64,000 bases of DNA from Lachnospiraceae bacterium. GTDB lineage: Bacteria; Bacillota; Clostridia; Lachnospirales; Lachnospiraceae. Of this stretch, positions 36,463 through 44,359 are shown in pieces. A program made the translations under genes and the position numbers. The notes beneath the pieces were generated by a model. The model saw only the letters and a program-made list of their open reading frames with translations, had not been told where the DNA came from and made no database searches. The stretch covers positions 62,001 through 126,000 of the forward strand of contig SVEL01000006.1 of assembly GCA_015057425.1 (NCBI GenBank). Reading direction: 5' to 3'. Every line of letters begins with the position of its first letter. The first letter of the stretch is position 1.

Positions 36463-38670
36463 ATGGGTTGGTTAAGCAGTAAAGAACGTAAAAGAGCAAA
36501 AAATATACGAAGAAGAATTCAAAATATTATAAATATATTGTCAAATATAATAGGTTTTGAAGACAGATGCAGGTCATCAGTCAGAAACCAATACGATAAA
36601 ATGAGAGAAAATGAGGCGTTAAATGCCCTTAAAAATATGTCGGTTGATGAGATTAATTATAATAAGGCGGGCATAAGGGTAAGTGCCCTTAAAAATGCCG
36701 GAATTGACAATCTGTGGCAACTTTTCAATATGAGAAGGAGTGATATAACTGCCATAAATGGTATAGGTGAATCATCTGTAGACAAGATAATGAATAATCT
36801 CCAAAATCTGTTTGCCAACGCCAAACAGAATGCAAAAGTCAGACTTTCGGCACAAAACCGTACAAAGGCTTCAGACAGTGCCATAATGAATCTGTTTTAT
36901 CTTACAAAGGCAGGAGATATAACCGATGTAGCTAAAAATCTTTATGATGCAAATGTATCTTCATTAAATGAGAAGTTAAAGTCAGCAAAGAAAATGAGTA
37001 ATCCGCTTACATGGTTATTCTCATCAGAAAAAGCCAAGAAAAAGATGATGCAGGATGTTAATGACCTTGAAGCTATATTAAATTCTGATTTGTCCGAGCA
37101 GGTTAACGGACTATTTGAAAAGAGCGAGAGTCTTAAAAAGTCATCGGTTGATGATTGCCTTAGCGACTTTGATAATAATGCGTCATCTTATTACGCGAAG
37201 CTTGATAATGTTATGGGGGTATCCGATGAAGAAAATATTGCAGGTATCAGAAAAATATCTGCAGATCAGGCAGCTTACGGCAATATTATTGAGTCGGATG
37301 TAGATGTAGAAGAACTTATTGAAGAAATAAACCGGGTAGAGCTGGACTTATCGCTTTTAAATGTAACTCTCAGAAGATATCAGGAATTTGGAACAAAGTA
37401 CATAGTAAAACAGAAAAGAACTCTTCTTGGCGACGAGATGGGTCTTGGAAAGACCATGCAGGCAATAGCGGCTATGACACATTTACAAGCTGTCGGCAAG
37501 ACACATTTTATGGTTATTTGTCCTTTAAGTGTCCTTGAAAATTGGAAGAGAGAAGTATCTACACACAGCAAGTTAAATGTAATAGGCATATATGGAGATG
37601 AAGAAGCGAGAGCAGTTGCATTTAATACATGGCTCAATGACGGCGGTGTTGCCATTACTACATACGAGACGGTACAGAGACTTGTAATCACTGATACATT
37701 ATCCCTTGATATGGTTACTGTCGATGAAGCACACTACATAAAAAATCCTGAGGCGGCAAGGACCAAGGCCATAGTAGACATACTTGATAATACTGAAAGT
37801 GTTTTATATATGACGGGTACGCCTATTGAAAATAAGATAGACGAAATGAAATATCTCATCAGATGCTTGCAGCCTGACATATATGAACTTATAAAGGATA
37901 TAAATGATATAGAGGATGCGCTTAACTTTAGAGAAGTTATAATGCCTGTATATTTAAGAAGAACAAGAGACGACGTACTTAAGGAATTACCGGAACTTAT
38001 AGAAAAAGAAGAATGGTGCGAAATGTCTGCTAAAGAGCTTCTCTGGTACAAAGATGAGCTTTCAAAAGAAGATTGTAATTTTATGAAGCTCAGACAGATA
38101 TCGTGGAATATGGCAGATGTGTCAGATTCTACAAAAGCCACAAGATTAATGGAAATATGTGAAGAGGCAGCAGCAGACGGAAGAAGAATAATAGTATTTT
38201 CATTTTTTCTTGGTGTTCTTGAAACAGTGCAAAATATGCTTGGTGACAGATGTGTAGGTCTTATAAACGGCTCCGTTCCGCCGGCAGAAAGACAGGGGCT
38301 GGTAGATAAGCTAAAAGAAGCTCCGGCAGGAAGTGTCCTTGTAAGCCAGATAATATCAGGCGGTGTAGGACTTAATATACAGTGCGCCAGCGTAGTCATA
38401 TTCTGCGAGCCACAGGTTAAGCCGTCAATGGAAATGCAGGCACTGTCAAGAGCCTACAGAATGGGCCAGACAAGGGATGTTTTAGTGCACAGACTCTTAA
38501 TGGCAGACAGTGTGGATGAAAGAATGCTTGAAACATTGAAACAAAAAACACAGGTATTTAATGAGTTTGCCGATGAATCAATCGTAGGCCAGCGAGACAT
38601 AGAAATCAACGATAACGCGATGAAGACTATCGTTGAAGAAGAAAAGAAGCGACTCGGTGTAAGTGAGTAG
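36463..38670 (+). CDS. SNF2-family helicase-like ATPase with helix-hairpin-helix domain
   Basis: About 735 residues. ATG 36463 has AAGGATGAG at good spacing; the track's ATG 36451 would have its SD directly adjacent. Residues about 55-110 contain a helix-hairpin-helix (DITAINGIGESSVDKIMNNL) that should bind DNA. The SNF2 motor spans about 300-730: Walker A LGDEMGLGKTMQ, the VDEAHYIKN Walker B, MTGTPIENK, and motif V/VI GGVGLNIQCAS and QALSRAYRMGQT. No nuclease or methylase domain and no restriction genes are adjacent. Fusion of HhH to a bacterial SNF2 motor suggests work on branched or damaged DNA. Confidence 0.92.
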   Translation: MGWLSSKERKRAKNIRRRIQNIINILSNIIGFEDRCRSSVRNQYDKMRENEALNALKNMSVDEINYNKAGIRVSALKNAGIDNLWQLFNMRRSDITAINGIGESSVDKIMNNLQNLFANAKQNAKVRLSAQNRTKASDSAIMNLFYLTKAGDITDVAKNLYDANVSSLNEKLKSAKKMSNPLTWLFSSEKAKKKMMQDVNDLEAILNSDLSEQVNGLFEKSESLKKSSVDDCLSDFDNNASSYYAKLDNVMGVSDEENIAGIRKISADQAAYGNIIESDVDVEELIEEINRVELDLSLLNVTLRRYQEFGTKYIVKQKRTLLGDEMGLGKTMQAIAAMTHLQAVGKTHFMVICPLSVLENWKREVSTHSKLNVIGIYGDEEARAVAFNTWLNDGGVAITTYETVQRLVITDTLSLDMVTVDEAHYIKNPEAARTKAIVDILDNTESVLYMTGTPIENKIDEMKYLIRCLQPDIYELIKDINDIEDALNFREVIMPVYLRRTRDDVLKELPELIEKEEWCEMSAKELLWYKDELSKEDCNFMKLRQISWNMADVSDSTKATRLMEICEEAAADGRRIIVFSFFLGVLETVQNMLGDRCVGLINGSVPPAERQGLVDKLKEAPAGSVLVSQIISGGVGLNIQCASVVIFCEPQVKPSMEMQALSRAYRMGQTRDVLVHRLLMADSVDERMLETLKQKTQVFNEFADESIVGQRDIEINDNAMKTIVEEEKKRLGVSE

Positions 38671-38696
38671 TGTACAGAATGGAAGTACCTTATGCC

Positions 38697-38737
38697 AAAG
38701 AAACGCTGTAAACATTATGCTTACAGCGTTTCTTTAC
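38697..38737. terminator. Bidirectional terminator between SNF2 and GH112 genes
   Basis: Perfect 15-bp stem AAAGAAACGCTGTAA / TTACAGCGTTTCTTT around a 9-nt loop, placed between converging stop codons. Confidence 0.9.
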
Positions 38738-38781
38738 TTAGATTTTCACATAGATTTTGCAATACAAATCTTTATATACTT

Positions 38782-40959
38782 TTACAACTTCTTAATTACA
38801 GTCTCAAATGGTTTTAAATCAAAGGATAATTTACCATTAGCCGTATTTACTTCTGTCTGTGCATCAGATTCAGTATTGTTGATTACGACTAATGTCTTTG
38901 ATTCTTCAAAATATGCACATTCCGTATAAGGATTTGATGAACGGTAAAGGGCAGGATTTTCATATCGGCCTGCATATGTCAAAAGTTCATAGAGAAGTGC
39001 AGTGTTCTCAAGTGAATATCTGTAACCTGACATATATACGCAACGTCCTTTTTCAAATGTGTTGAGAGCAACTTCTACGGAACCGTTATCATCTTTAAGA
39101 ACTTTTACATCTTTGTTAAGAACGAAAAGACCATCATTTTTCGGCAAAGTAGCTGCTTTAACAGAGGCATCTGATATACATCCGTCGGCTGAACCGGCAG
39201 GGGTAATATCATAATTATACTTTCCGATACATTTGCGATTGCCTGTATCTTTATCTACACCTAAAAGGTGTGACAATCTGAAATACGAATCTCCTGTATT
39301 ATATGCAGTAGGTTCATTTACTCCGATGAAACCACCACCATTTGCAATATATTCAGTAAGTGTTTCAACAAGCATCGGATTTGCCCAGACGTCACCGCCA
39401 CTCCATGCACTGTCTGCATTTCCTGCATTGATGATGACTTTTACGTCTTCAGGTATACCGAAGACAGATATGTCAGCAAAACTTAAAAATGTTACATCAA
39501 AAGGAAGTCCGGAAATACTTTCTAATAAGTTTGTAAGGTCAATTTCAGGATGTTCGTGAAGATGACCGCTGCAAATCCAGCTTCTGAGGCTTCCCCAGGA
39601 TGTGAGAATACCGATTTTACCTTTGTGTGTATATGGTTTTCCGGCGCCGTGAAGTTCCTTGATTGTACGGAATTCATCAGCTATTTCTTCTATGTAATCG
39701 CAGAAATCAGGGAATGGTTCTACAAGATGTAAGTAACCGCCAAGACCGATTCTGTCTACAGGCTTTCTAAGGAGAGCTCGTCTGACATTTACCCAGAAGC
39801 GGCTTGCATCTAACTTAGGATTACCACCCGGTGCAAATGTAGGTTCACCTGTAAGTCCTGTAGGGAAAAGGTATGGGTGAAGTCTGATTTCTTTTGTTTC
39901 TATGTAAGGATTTTCGCCACAAAGTCTTGTTTCGAATCCGTTAAATACACATTTGATAAGTCCGTCAAATCCAATCTTTGCAAATTCAGGACTGTATGGT
40001 TCTACACCAATCCAGCTGTCATCATAGAACACATAAGCTTTTTTGCCATAGCTGTGAACAAGGTCTACACATTCTTTGCTGAACTCCACTACAAATCTAT
40101 GTGTAAAATCCATCCATTTTCGGTATTTGTCAGATGGAGCATTGTGTGTCTGGTTATAGAGACCGCCGTTGACAAAGTCTTCAGATGTCATTTTGTAGCC
40201 GTTTTCTTTGAAAAATGCTTCCAATGCTACCGGGCTTACTGTAAAGTCATACGAACCCCAGTCAGAGTAGAGTCCGCGTTCTTTCTCGTCAGCTCCCCAG
40301 AACCATGCGAAATTGTAGAACATAGATGTAAAACGGACAACTGTAGTGCTTGGATGAGATTTGCACCAGTCATCAAGCCATTTAAGGATGTTTTCCCTAA
40401 CCTCCGGATATCGTGGGTCTACTGCCATAAGATGTTCTTTATCGCCCCAGTCATTTGTTATGTGGTTGTACATGGAGATTTCTTCCCACAATCTTATAGC
40501 AAGGAAGTTAACTGTATATTTGTGCCATTTATCAGCTTCTACGATAGTTACTGACTTGGTATCAGGATCATATGACCAGTTGCTGATAGGAACTTCATAA
40601 CCTGTTGTACGGTCAAATACCTGCCAGTATTTATATGGATTGACATTTTCATTAATCATAAACTGTTCCGTAAAATATCTGTCCAAGAGTTTGATTTCAA
40701 CCGTATCGCCTGTGGAGGTAACAGGAAAACTCATAAGAAAGTTTTGCTGTAATTTATCCATATTTTGCTTTGCAAATTCGTTATCGGAACGGATAAGACA
40801 AATAGTTGAATAAATACCGTAATCTGAATTGAGAATATCATCTGAAAGCTTAGTTCCGTCGCTGTCGCGGATTACATCAGCGCCCCATTTCTCTGCAAGA
40901 CGCATAGTCAAAGCTTCATATCCGGCCTCCCCCGGAAGTGTAAAATCACCTTTTTTCAT
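38782..40959 (-). CDS. GH112 beta-galactoside phosphorylase (galacto-N-biose/lacto-N-biose or galactosyl-rhamnose type)
   Basis: About 725 residues from ATG 40959 (AAGGAAAGG upstream). It matches GH112 along its whole length: KKGDFTLPGEAGYE at the start, the barrel segment VVRFTSMFYNFAWFWG, the general-acid region KAYVFYDDSWIGVEP (near 330), FAPGGNP, and a C-terminal beta domain. GH112 enzymes use phosphate to split Gal-beta-1,3-HexNAc or Gal-beta-1,4-rhamnose, releasing galactose-1-phosphate without ATP. No signal peptide: it acts on imported disaccharides from mucin, milk or pectin-type glycans. The exact acceptor cannot be told by eye. No transporter is adjacent. Confidence 0.93.
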   Translation of the reverse strand: MKKGDFTLPGEAGYEALTMRLAEKWGADVIRDSDGTKLSDDILNSDYGIYSTICLIRSDNEFAKQNMDKLQQNFLMSFPVTSTGDTVEIKLLDRYFTEQFMINENVNPYKYWQVFDRTTGYEVPISNWSYDPDTKSVTIVEADKWHKYTVNFLAIRLWEEISMYNHITNDWGDKEHLMAVDPRYPEVRENILKWLDDWCKSHPSTTVVRFTSMFYNFAWFWGADEKERGLYSDWGSYDFTVSPVALEAFFKENGYKMTSEDFVNGGLYNQTHNAPSDKYRKWMDFTHRFVVEFSKECVDLVHSYGKKAYVFYDDSWIGVEPYSPEFAKIGFDGLIKCVFNGFETRLCGENPYIETKEIRLHPYLFPTGLTGEPTFAPGGNPKLDASRFWVNVRRALLRKPVDRIGLGGYLHLVEPFPDFCDYIEEIADEFRTIKELHGAGKPYTHKGKIGILTSWGSLRSWICSGHLHEHPEIDLTNLLESISGLPFDVTFLSFADISVFGIPEDVKVIINAGNADSAWSGGDVWANPMLVETLTEYIANGGGFIGVNEPTAYNTGDSYFRLSHLLGVDKDTGNRKCIGKYNYDITPAGSADGCISDASVKAATLPKNDGLFVLNKDVKVLKDDNGSVEVALNTFEKGRCVYMSGYRYSLENTALLYELLTYAGRYENPALYRSSNPYTECAYFEESKTLVVINNTESDAQTEVNTANGKLSFDLKPFETVIKKL

Positions 40960-40987
40960 ACGCGTGTTTCCTTTCCTTGATTGTTGT

Positions 40988-40998
40988 GTACATTGTAC
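40988..40998 (-). promoter_or_regulatory. Candidate promoter/operator of the GH112 gene
   Basis: On the minus strand TACAAT fits a -10 box and lies inside the 11-bp palindrome GTACA-A-TGTAC, about 30 bases before the start codon, so a repressor could block it. Confidence 0.35.
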
Positions 40999-41043
40999 CA
41001 TATTCTTGTTTTTTCGTATAGATATATTTTTGACACTAAGATA

Positions 41044-41150
41044 TTTTGGTGTAGAGGTATTTAGGAGGAAGTGTATATCTTGGTGTAGATACGTCTTGGT
41101 GCAAAGATAATTAGGAGAAAGAGTACATCTTGATGAAGAGGTATCGCACT
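41044..41150. repeat. Degenerate direct repeats upstream of the GH112 gene
   Basis: The phrase TTGGTGTAGAGGTATTTAGG and variants (TTGGTGCAAAGATAATTAGG, TTGGTGTAGATACG, TTGATGAAGAGGTAT) recur about four times with AGGAG(G/A)AAG-GTA-ATCT between them. They are only partly conserved. Confidence 0.6.
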
Positions 41151-41159
41151 TATACGGAA

Positions 41160-41430
41160 ATTTTTGCTATATAAAAAAATGTGATTAGCAGCAAAAAAAG
41201 TAAGTTAGTTTATGCATTTTCTTCATGATTTTTTGACTTTTTTCGCTACATTTTTGCTATATGAAAAAAAGTGGCGAAAAGATACAAAAATTGCATATAT
41301 TTTTTTGCTGACAGTCTAATTTTTATGTATAGCAAAAATTAACCCGTTATATTGACATAATATCAATGATTATGTTAATTTGAACACTATTATTTTTGCT
41401 ACAAAAGGAATTTTTTTATATAGCAAAAAT
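41160..41430. repeat. 271-bp nested inverted-repeat element, copy A
   Basis: Bounded by perfect 21-bp inverted termini (ATTTTTGCTATATAAAA... and its complement). Inside lie a second inverted pair with the same ATTTTTGCTATA core (41250-41270 with 41319-41339), an AGCAAAAAAA / TTTTTTTGCT pair and a TTGACATAAT-ATTATGTTAA hairpin. It is non-coding, over 75% A+T, and shares layout and length with 59027-59296. It is part of the 41002-41688 gene-free stretch. Confidence 0.8.
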
Positions 41431-41530
41431 CCATCATATTATGCACAGGTGGTATTGCTGATAACGACGATAATGCCAATTTCAAATTAATAGTTACAAA
41501 ACAGCATGATGTCTGATATAATAAAAATCA

Positions 41531-41637
41531 GATGAAACAGCCGTAAACGAGCATAGTAAAATTAAGGTGAAACAGCCGTAAACGAGCATAGTAAAATTAA
41601 TGTGAAACAGCCGTAAACGAGCATAATAAAAACGAAA
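41531..41637. repeat. Tandem repeat, three copies of 35 bp, upstream of dgt
   Basis: TGAAACAGCCGTAAACGAGC recurs at 41533, 41568 and 41603, period exactly 35, with the rest of the unit (ATAGTAAAATTAA) also conserved. There are no unique spacers, so it is not CRISPR. Confidence 0.9.
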
Positions 41638-41688
41638 TGATAAATGCAACTGCAGTAGAGCTTTTGCCATAATCTGAAGGGAGAAAAT

Positions 41689-42921
41689 ATGAGCAATTAC
41701 TTTGAATTCAGTGAAAGCGAAAAGAGATATCTTGAAAGTATAAATGAAGATTTTGACAGAAATCTTTCGCCTTACGCAACTAAAAATTCTGACGCAATAC
41801 GCAGGATAGAAAGCAGGAGATATGATATAATAAGACCGGCATATTCTTATGATACGGACAGTATAATTCATAATCCTTTGTACAACAGATATGCTGATAA
41901 GACACAGGTTTTTTCTTTCTACCGTAACGATGACCTGACCAGAAGGGCGCTTCATGTGCAGTTCGTTTCAAAGGTTGCCAAAACAATAGGCAGGGCATTA
42001 AGACTTAACCAGGAACTGATAGAAGCCATGGCATTGGGACATGATATGGGACATACTCCGTTTGGACATAAAGGTGAGGAGTATTTAAGTGAATGCTATG
42101 GTGAAGGTACATTGAAGAGAAAAGGTGTAAGAAGATACTTTAATCATAATGTCCACAGTGCCCGTATTTTCAGACATATATTAAAAACAAATCTTACATT
42201 GCAGACATTAAGCGGGATTATATCTCATAACGGTGAAAAAGTCTGTAAAGAATATGCTCCTTCAAAGTTAGATAATTTCGGAGACTTTGATATTCTTTTG
42301 GAAAATTGTTATACAGACAATGATTATCACAAAACACTTCGTCCGAATACATTGGAGGGATGCGTTGTCCGTGTAAGTGACATGATTGCATATGCAGGTA
42401 AGGACAGACAGGATTTGTATAAGACAGGCCTTGTTCCCGCGGATTCATTTAAGAAGGACAGACTTATAGGAACAAAAAACAGGGATATTATTTCCAATAT
42501 GGTTATCAATATTATTAAAAACAGTATTGATTCTCCGTCGTTAAATATGGACGAAGAGGTTTTTAATGATTTACGTGATCTTATAAGTGAAAATTATAGA
42601 ATTATCTATGGCGACGATAGGCTGAATGCCCCTTACGAAGAAGGCGTAAAGCCGCTTATGAAAGGGCTATATGCGAGATTGACAGACGATTTGCTGAATG
42701 AAAATAAGCAGTCGCCTGTGTACAGGCATTATCTTAATGATTACATAATGGGAAGTTCATATAAAGATGAACAGGGCAATATTACAGGTGATGTAGACGA
42801 TATAGTGTGCGATTTTATTGCAAGTATGACAGATGACTATTTTGTAGATATATGTAAAGAACTTCATATCGATGATGAAGCCATAAAAAAACTTAAATAT
42901 CACGAATATTTTGAAAAATAG
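41689..42921 (+). CDS. dgt: Deoxyguanosinetriphosphate triphosphohydrolase-like HD protein
   Basis: A 410-residue HD-domain enzyme expected to cut dNTPs into nucleoside and triphosphate, limiting dNTP pools. The N-terminal Arg-rich SRRYDIIRPAYSYDTDSI and then TQVFSF, DDLTRRALHVQFVSKVAKTI precede the HD metal site LGHDMGHTPFGHKGEEYL (near 117-134), HNVHSARIF, and the second metal Asp in VRVSDMIAYAGKD. Length fits the short Dgt type. RBS GGGAGAAA. It stands alone between repeat-rich intergenic regions. Confidence 0.9.
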   Translation: MSNYFEFSESEKRYLESINEDFDRNLSPYATKNSDAIRRIESRRYDIIRPAYSYDTDSIIHNPLYNRYADKTQVFSFYRNDDLTRRALHVQFVSKVAKTIGRALRLNQELIEAMALGHDMGHTPFGHKGEEYLSECYGEGTLKRKGVRRYFNHNVHSARIFRHILKTNLTLQTLSGIISHNGEKVCKEYAPSKLDNFGDFDILLENCYTDNDYHKTLRPNTLEGCVVRVSDMIAYAGKDRQDLYKTGLVPADSFKKDRLIGTKNRDIISNMVINIIKNSIDSPSLNMDEEVFNDLRDLISENYRIIYGDDRLNAPYEEGVKPLMKGLYARLTDDLLNENKQSPVYRHYLNDYIMGSSYKDEQGNITGDVDDIVCDFIASMTDDYFVDICKELHIDDEAIKKLKYHEYFEK

Positions 42922-42925
42922 AATG

Positions 42926-43010
42926 AAAAGTAAAATGAAAAAGTACAAATATCCTTAAAAAGTAAAATGAAAAAGTACAAATATCCTTAAAAAAGTAGTA
43001 TGAAAAACAC
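42926..43010. repeat. Tandem repeat, period 32 bp, between dgt and fruK
   Basis: AAAAGTAAAATGAAAAAGTA plus CAAATATCCTT occurs twice exactly (42926, 42958) and a third time in degraded form (AAAAAGTAGTATGAAAAACA). It is AT-rich and non-coding; it starts just after the dgt stop. Confidence 0.85.
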
Positions 43011-43112
43011 AAATAAAATTTGAAATTCAGAATAATAAAACATATTTAAGAGAATAGTAAACATATAAATGCAGAATTCAATAATATAAAAACCGGTTTG
43101 GAGTTGAAAAAT

Positions 43113-44027
43113 ATGATATATACAGTTACTTTTAATCCGTCGCTCGACTATGTTGTCACGGTGGAAAATTTTGAAATGGGAAAAACCAATAGAACAAAGG
43201 ATGAGTATATGATACCGGGCGGTAAGGGCATAAATGTATCATTGATGTTAAACAATCTTGGCTATCATAATGTTGCATTGGGTTTTACCGCAGGATTTAC
43301 GGGTGATGAAATATCAAAGATTCTGAAAGAAAAAGGTTGCGACATTGATTTTATAAAAGTCGAAAAAGGATTCTCAAGAGTAAATGTTAAAGTGAAAAAT
43401 GACACAATAACAGAGATAAACGGCACAGGACCGGTTTTGGACACCGGTTATATCGGCAGACTTCTTTCGAGAATAGATCAACTGAAGGATGGAGATGTAC
43501 TCGTTCTTGCAGGAAGCATACCGGCATCAGCAGATAAAGAAATATACAGTAAAATTATGGATATGTTAAGTGACAGAAAGATAATGACTGTAGTGGATGC
43601 CACAAAGGATTTACTGTTAAATACATTAAAGTTTAAACCATTTCTTATAAAACCAAATCACCATGAATTGGGAGAAATATTTGGTATAGAAATCAATGAT
43701 AAGGAGAATGCTATAAAATATGCACACAAGCTTCATGATATGGGAGCGGAAAATGTCATTGTGTCTATGGCAGGCGAAGGTGCAGTTATGGTTGACTCTA
43801 CAGGAAAAGTATATAGCACATGTGCACCAAAAGGTGAATTTGTCAATGGTGTGGGAGCAGGAGATTCCATGGTGGCAGGTTTTATAGCAGGCTGGTTGGA
43901 AAAACAGGACTATGAACATGCATTTCTTATGGGAGTTTCAGCAGGAAGCGCTACGGCTTTTTCGGAGGGACTTGGCGAGAAAGAAGAAATAACAAAAATA
44001 TTCAGGGATTTGTATAAGGGAAAATAA
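43113..44027 (+). CDS. fruK: 1-phosphofructokinase
   Basis: About 304 residues from ATG 43113 (TTGGAG upstream; the track starts at a TTG). A PfkB-family sugar kinase that makes fructose-1,6-bisphosphate from fructose-1-phosphate or, in relatives, from tagatose-6-phosphate. Motifs: YTVTFNPSLDYVV at the start, GGKGINVSLML (near 38), and the anion-hole/catalytic VNGVGAGDSMVAGFIAGW (near 250). It lies 39 bases before ptsH, so it appears to form a sugar-PTS operon with HPr and enzyme I. No fructose-specific EII component is in the window. Confidence 0.92.
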   Translation: MIYTVTFNPSLDYVVTVENFEMGKTNRTKDEYMIPGGKGINVSLMLNNLGYHNVALGFTAGFTGDEISKILKEKGCDIDFIKVEKGFSRVNVKVKNDTITEINGTGPVLDTGYIGRLLSRIDQLKDGDVLVLAGSIPASADKEIYSKIMDMLSDRKIMTVVDATKDLLLNTLKFKPFLIKPNHHELGEIFGIEINDKENAIKYAHKLHDMGAENVIVSMAGEGAVMVDSTGKVYSTCAPKGEFVNGVGAGDSMVAGFIAGWLEKQDYEHAFLMGVSAGSATAFSEGLGEKEEITKIFRDLYKGK

Positions 44028-44066
44028 AATATAAACAGACTTTTATGTGGAAAGGTATAAGGGAGT

Positions 44067-44324
44067 ATGGTAGAATTTGATTATATGATTAAGGATGAGC
44101 ATGGGATTCATGCCCGTCCGGCAGGGGAACTTGTAAAAATTGCAAAGGAATTTCAATCGGAAATTGAAATCTGTAATGGAGAAAAATGTGCTTCGGCAAA
44201 GAAAATACTTGGTATAATGGGGCTTGGAGCAACAAAAGGAAATAATATAACGGTTAAAGCCGACGGAGTAGATGAAAAGCAGGCTGCTGCAGCCATAGAA
44301 AAGTTCTTACAGACTAATTTATAG
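44067..44324 (+). CDS. ptsH: HPr phosphocarrier protein with Lys at the regulatory position 46
   Basis: An 85-residue HPr that passes phosphate from enzyme I to sugar-specific EIIs. The active-site motif DEHGIHARPAG places His at residue 15, as in all HPr proteins. The second motif reads SAKKILGIMGLGA; counting from Met1, position 46 is Lys, where Gram-positive HPr has the Ser phosphorylated by HPr kinase (KSIMGVMSLG in Bacillus). So this copy should support transport but not CcpA-type catabolite control by Ser phosphorylation. Flanked by fruK and ptsI. Confidence 0.93.
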   Translation: MVEFDYMIKDEHGIHARPAGELVKIAKEFQSEIEICNGEKCASAKKILGIMGLGATKGNNITVKADGVDEKQAAAAIEKFLQTNL

Positions 44325-44359
44325 AATGGGTCACGTGCAAGGTTAAGAAAGGAATAGAA

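Noticed and set aside
37734-38399. 221-residue minus-strand ORF inside the SNF2 gene
   Set aside because: Ser-rich antisense shadow of conserved helicase motifs; no RBS or homology pattern.
39877-40554. 225-residue ORF on the plus strand inside the GH112 gene
   Set aside because: Antisense shadow of a well-supported gene, no RBS, cysteine- and phenylalanine-rich with no domain pattern.
41531-41637. CRISPR array
   Set aside because: The units are repeated in full without unique spacers, and no cas genes are present. The same holds for 42926-43010 and 59313-59409.
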